The notes under the pieces: generated by a model
Told to the model about the DNA's origin: nothing
What the model saw: the letters and a program-made list of their open reading frames with translations, nothing else
Database searches by the model: none
From: Cheilinus undulatus
Lineage: Eukaryota > Chordata > Actinopteri > Labriformes > Labridae
Length of the DNA: 64,000 nucleotides
Direction: 5' to 3'
Assembly (NCBI RefSeq): GCF_018320785.1
Contig: NC_054878.1
Location: 30,765,523 to 30,829,522 of the forward strand
Translations under genes and position numbers: made by a program
Part shown: one piece after another, positions 59,435-64,000 of the stretch
How the letters are laid out: every line of letters begins with the position of its first letter
Position numbering within the stretch: the stretch's first letter is position 1

Positions 59435-60784
59435 GGGATATTTGTTTTTTGTTTTTTTCAAAAATACTTTTTCTATTTTCTTGCATTTTATGAATCAAAA
59501 ATTTGTTCATCAATGTAAATGATAGGGATACACAATATTACCGGCATTGTCTCAGTACTGGCAGGAAATAAATGTTGGCCATATGCACCATTAAGTTTGT
59601 GGTGTTTAGTCAGGACCAACATAACTATTTCAGCTGATGTCTTTTTCTTTGTTCATCTTTAAACTATAAAGTGTCTTAAGGACTGGAGTTTTAGGTCTGA
59701 ACCACATTTATATATCAATTTCAACATTGTATCAGCAAAAATAAATTTTTAGATATCAGCATATCTGCAAAAATCATGCTCCCCTAAAAAATAAAAATGG
59801 AAAAATAAATGGACTTTAAATAATTCTGAAAGTTTTTCACCTTGTTTTTAGCTTAATAACTTTGATCAAATCAATATTAGATTTCCTTTTCCTAAAAGCC
59901 TGTCATCTACAACTGCACAGTGCAAAAAGTGAAAGCACAGCTTAATGTAAAATCACAAGGGAAATATTCCAAGTTGCAAAATTATTAGGAAGTACTGGTA
60001 TTATTTAGATCACCATAAAAACAGTAGGGAGGGTTTCAGGGCCTCCAAGCACCTGTAGCTTTATTTCTGATGTAAACTAACAAAATAATAGATGCTCAAA
60101 TTCTTTAATAGATAGAAGTATTTGCATGTTTTACACACAATGCCAAGCTGTTACACGCTTTCAAATTCCTGCACAAAGACTTTGATTTTTTACTATTACA
60201 GCAAAAGAGCTTTCACTGAGCCACCCACTAACAGTTCTTTAGTAGTTTAAAATCTAATCCTGCTCTGCTTTATGTCAAATCTAACTGCTTAGTCTCTAGC
60301 CTAATATCTCTGTGCTCTTTCTCTGCCCCATACTGTAGTGTGATTAACAGAAAAGTAGGCTAATCCAAAACGTGACTATAGTAGCAAGACTAATGCATTG
60401 TAAGCAGAGGAATGCAGTGTATTTGAGGAATGCGTTTTTTGAGACCCAAATCTTGACTGGCTTAGCAGTGAGGACTGTACTTGGCACATTAACAGTGGCG
60501 GTTGCTTGCAGGTTTCCTTTGACATCATGCTCATTGTGTAAAAGTGTCTCTAGTGGCACCCTTGTGAACTTTTGCTCCTTTCTGTCTTTTGTTTGAGGTT
60601 TAATTTCATGTTAGCAGTGCACATCAACTGGCTCACATTTCATATAGGTCTGCAGAGGGTAAAGCAGATTTATTATTATGAACCAGTGTTTTTTATGCCT
60701 CTGGGGAGAGACGAGGCTGGAGGCATTATGTTTTCAGGGTTTCTGTCCATTCGAGTGGCAGCTTGGCCGTTTGGTGAACATGAT
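59435..60784. other. non-coding stretch, nothing recognised
   Basis: AT-rich. Open frames near 60350-60790 show no domain. Confidence 0.35.
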
Positions 60785-60890
60785 ATCTGAAGAATGCTTC
60801 AAGGGATTTTCTCAAAACTTTGCAAACTTGTCCACTCTGACTCAATGATAATCTGAATTCATTTTGGTGCTGTAATGTCAAGGTCAAAAA
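60785..60890. repeat. solo unit of the 116-137-bp tandem repeat
   Basis: CTTGTCCACTCTGACTCAAT followed by TTTTGGTGCTGTAATGTCAA and GGTCA aligns with the units at 56950-57415. Confidence 0.7.
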
Positions 60891-63800
60891 CCACCCCAGA
60901 CTCTTTTCTTGACCTACCACTGTACTTCACTGCCTGGTTATTGTATACATCATGAAGGCCTGGCAGTGGATCTAGTTTATCTTTAAGTCCTCCCCTACTC
61001 TAGAACCGTGTGCCTCTCTGTGGTTTGCTGAAAAAAAGTAACTATAGGGCGTAAAGCCACCAGCTCTGGCCTTTTGGACCTCTGTTGCCGCATCTTGTAA
61101 GAACTTTTAAAAGAGCTCTTTCCTCTCTTCAGCATTTTTTATCCCTTTCCCGCTCCAATAAAAACCACCTCCCATACTGTTTTCTTCCCAGATCAACACT
61201 TGGTGTCTTTTTTGAATCCAGTCTGTCTTTATTGGCTACTTTCCTTCCATTTCACTCATCAGTTCTTCTACTTTTCAACATCTTCCTTCCCCCGTCTCCT
61301 TCGTCTCCACCAGCCTCTTCTTGAGCTTTGCCAGAGCGTGGCCTGCTTCTGTCTTTGAGGGAAACCTCCGCTCCCCCTCAGGAATCACCACATAAAGGGA
61401 ATTCCTTCTCCAGCGGCAGGCCTGCAGCTCTGGATCTTTGAAATTTGGACTGTTTGATGGCTATAATTTGCTTAAAATAACTCCAATAAAAGTTATGAAG
61501 CTGTAAATGCCTAAATACCTAATGTACCAAGATGAAACAGGATGCAGTCTTTGATTTTGGAGCTTTTAAGTACGTATTGGGTTACTATGGAATGCTTCCT
61601 GACTAGTTGTTGCAGATTTATCTTTATTATGACCTATTTATCGAAGTTTCGCCTATGAGTCATTCATACAGGCTGTTGATTGTTCTTAAACACAATGTAA
61701 ACAGGTACTTATGTGGCTTTAACATATAATCCTCTGATATCCTACAACATTAACCACTCTTTCTCAATGCAAGAGGCTTTACAGACAAAGCAAAGGGAGT
61801 TTCATGAGCCATCAGCTGAATAATAGGGAGCCATAACCCTGAGATATTATAGATATGTCAGTTATACTGAGGCTCATGCTGCAGTATTGTTCATGCTGCA
61901 AGCTCAGCCAATAGGAGGAGGGGGCATCTTTCAAACAGGGAATCCCTAAGCATGAGTAACTGACAAGACTCTCTCTCTCTCTTTGAACTGACCCTGTCAA
62001 TGTCAGATACCTGATACATTAAGCAGACTTTTGAAACCTGAGCTCAGGATGACACAGAGGTAGTTTCCTGTCCTCGCACATTAAGAGGGGAGCAGTTAAA
62101 CTGCATTGAGGCCTCAGCGGGAGTACAAATCAGACAGACAGACAGACATTAGTGGTGCAAACACCTGTTTCATCATGTTAAGATATCAATTCTTTGTGCA
62201 ACAAGGTGATATTTTCCCTTTTCACAATATCTCCCACAAGATAGAAATTTCAGTTTGATTAGATTTAAGAGCCTTTTCATTACCAAGTCTTTGGTTATCT
62301 TTTTTCCTTTAAAGGAATCTTTACATTTACCTGCATGTGGACTTGATAGTTACTTCTATAGCCCTTTCATACAGTGATATTTTCATATTGGTGGGACATT
62401 AGCTTTTAGTGAGATTACAGGGTATGCTGACTGATCGGCATATGAGAATTATCTGCCAGTATTTTCAAAAAGGCATGACTGAAAGTATCTTTAATAATGC
62501 TGGGGGTCACCTGTAGCTTCTGCTGCTCTCTTAGATGTTGCTGCTCTGACAGCTGTTTCTCATTCCTCCACTTGAAGCAGCTACACTCAAATTAAGGATG
62601 TCCCTATCCAGCTAAACAGCCGTTGATGTTGCGTTTAATCGACTAGTCTAAAGAGAAGAAAATACTTATAAAACAGTCAGATTCAACACAGGGTAATTGT
62701 CTATGTGGGTATGACGTGTAGAGCATGGTTAACATTAGCGGCTAGCTCTGCCAGCCTTCGTTCCTCTTTGCAGATTAATATCATACTATTTGTGGCCACT
62801 TTGCACTCGCTGCTCTGCTCCTATGACATGCTAACCGCTAAGCCTCTCATGTTTACATCCGGATAAGTGTCGGGGAAAGCTCTGACAGGAAAGCAGCTGC
62901 ATTAACTGAAGCTACAGCAGCTACTAGTGGCAGGAGGCTTCATTATAGTTGAAAAAGAACATTAGACCGGGATTTTAAGCCTGTGTTTATAAAAATGGTT
63001 GGTAAATCATTTAACCAATCTGTAAATTTTGAGCCGGCTAATCTGCTATGTGAATCTAACCATTTAGCTGGCTAACTGCGTGCATTCCATGTTAAAATCC
63101 CTTAAATTTGTTTTGAGCCCCTTTAGTTAAATATAATCTATTCAGTGGTTAAATCCTTGAATGTATGTTTTGAAATCCTTGTTGAAACAAGCTGATTAGA
63201 GCCTGTTAGCTTACTTATGTTAGCTGTTAGCACACTCGCACATTACCTGGCATAATAGATTATGATTAAGTTTCAGTCAGTAGAAATTACTGTTAAGCAA
63301 AGATAAAGGTCACATGATGCAATCAAATGCAACTTCAAGAATCAGAAATTGGATTTTAGTAAGATACATTTGTTAGGAGGGGAAATTAGTTTTTTTCTGT
63401 GTAACTGAGTTTCCTTTTAGGCTGCTTGCACTCTTCAGCCTATTAAATGGACCAATAATTGTGAACACATGTAATAAATGAATTTTGTAACTCAGTAGTT
63501 CTCACTGTAGGTGTCCTACAGTTTCATTATTACTTTGGAAGTTAGTAAAAGCATGTTGTTGACTGAGTATGGATGGCATATGCTCCTTTTTATCAGGTAA
63601 CTCTTCCACTTGTGCAAGGTTTAAGTTCTCTACAGAGCCAGCCAGACTGGCCAACACAAAAGATTTCCAAAGATGTAGAGTAGTCCTGTGTTATGAAGCT
63701 GGAAAGCAGCACTGATCTGATGAGGCAAAGCCGTGGCTGTATGGGAGTTGTGGAAATTAAAACATGATAGGCAGATAAGCAGAGTCAGTGAAACTTAAAG

Positions 63801-64000
63801 GTGCATTTGTACTTACGTAACTACCAAGTAAGTCAACTATGAAGGATTTAAGAGAATAGTATATTAACTCTCAATTTGCTGTAGAATTCTCAATGGTATG
63901 TGACATGCACCAGGTTGTAGGTAATCAGTGATTCCCAAGGATGAAAACCTTCTCCAGTCCTTTTTCTGTGGCATGTTGACACAACACAGCGAGCCTTCAC
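60891..64000. other. non-coding stretch, nothing recognised
   Basis: Short CT run at 61970-61982 and a GACA run near 62132-62148. No exon or large repeat was recognised. Confidence 0.35.

Noticed and set aside
1..64000. CRISPR array or prokaryotic operon
   Set aside because: No regularly spaced identical repeats with unique spacers; spliced vertebrate gene and eukaryotic repeats throughout.

Overview
The window is nuclear DNA from a bony fish, probably a percomorph-type teleost. The evidence is a complete spliced vertebrate gene with consensus GT/AG introns, together with a dense set of Tc1-like, hAT-like, MITE-like and tRNA-derived SINE sequences of kinds familiar from teleost genomes. There is no bacterial-style gene organisation, and almost all open frames longer than 60 codons are chance frames or lie in repeats.

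Only two protein-coding loci can be supported. The first is mrpl19, mitochondrial ribosomal protein bL19m. It lies complete on the minus strand from 32850 down to 29080, in six exons whose phases all join to give 285 residues. The second is a plus-strand first coding exon at 36338-36446. It encodes a signal peptide and ends in a phase-1 splice donor right after Asp-Phe-Ser; I read it, tentatively, as the first exon of an EVA1-family gene (eva1c-like). The rest of that gene must lie beyond a first intron that runs at least to the end of the window. The two genes are divergent, with about 3.5 kb between their starts, and there is no sign that they share a promoter.

Layout. 1-28.9 kb: gene-free and repeat-rich. 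It holds Tc1 relics, SINEs, several MITEs, a T-rich minisatellite (9.7-10.7 kb), a near-perfect 32-bp hairpin (13.9 kb), a Tc1 relic beside a hAT-like element with an intact 8-bp target duplication (14.2-16.0 kb), two copies of a small element carrying a 48-codon helicase-like leader ORF (17.9 and 24.6 kb), and about 1.9 kb of degenerate 5-bp-period satellite (20.3-22.3 kb). 29-32.9 kb: mrpl19, with a MITE in intron 5 and a Tc1 relic in intron 3. 35.0-35.8 kb: a minisatellite just upstream of the eva1c-like exon. 36.4-64 kb: presumed intron 1 of the eva1c-like gene, or intergenic. It holds a SINE, a reverse-transcriptase fragment, a nested insertion whose empty-site counterpart lies 11 kb away, a TTAA-flanked element, further Tc1 relics, a tRNA-like sequence and a tandem 116-137-bp repeat carrying nuclear-receptor-type half sites.

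The genes do not form a pathway. mrpl19 serves mitochondrial translation; the EVA1-family product is expected to be a membrane or cell-surface protein. Family names for the mobile elements come from recognition by eye, not from a search.
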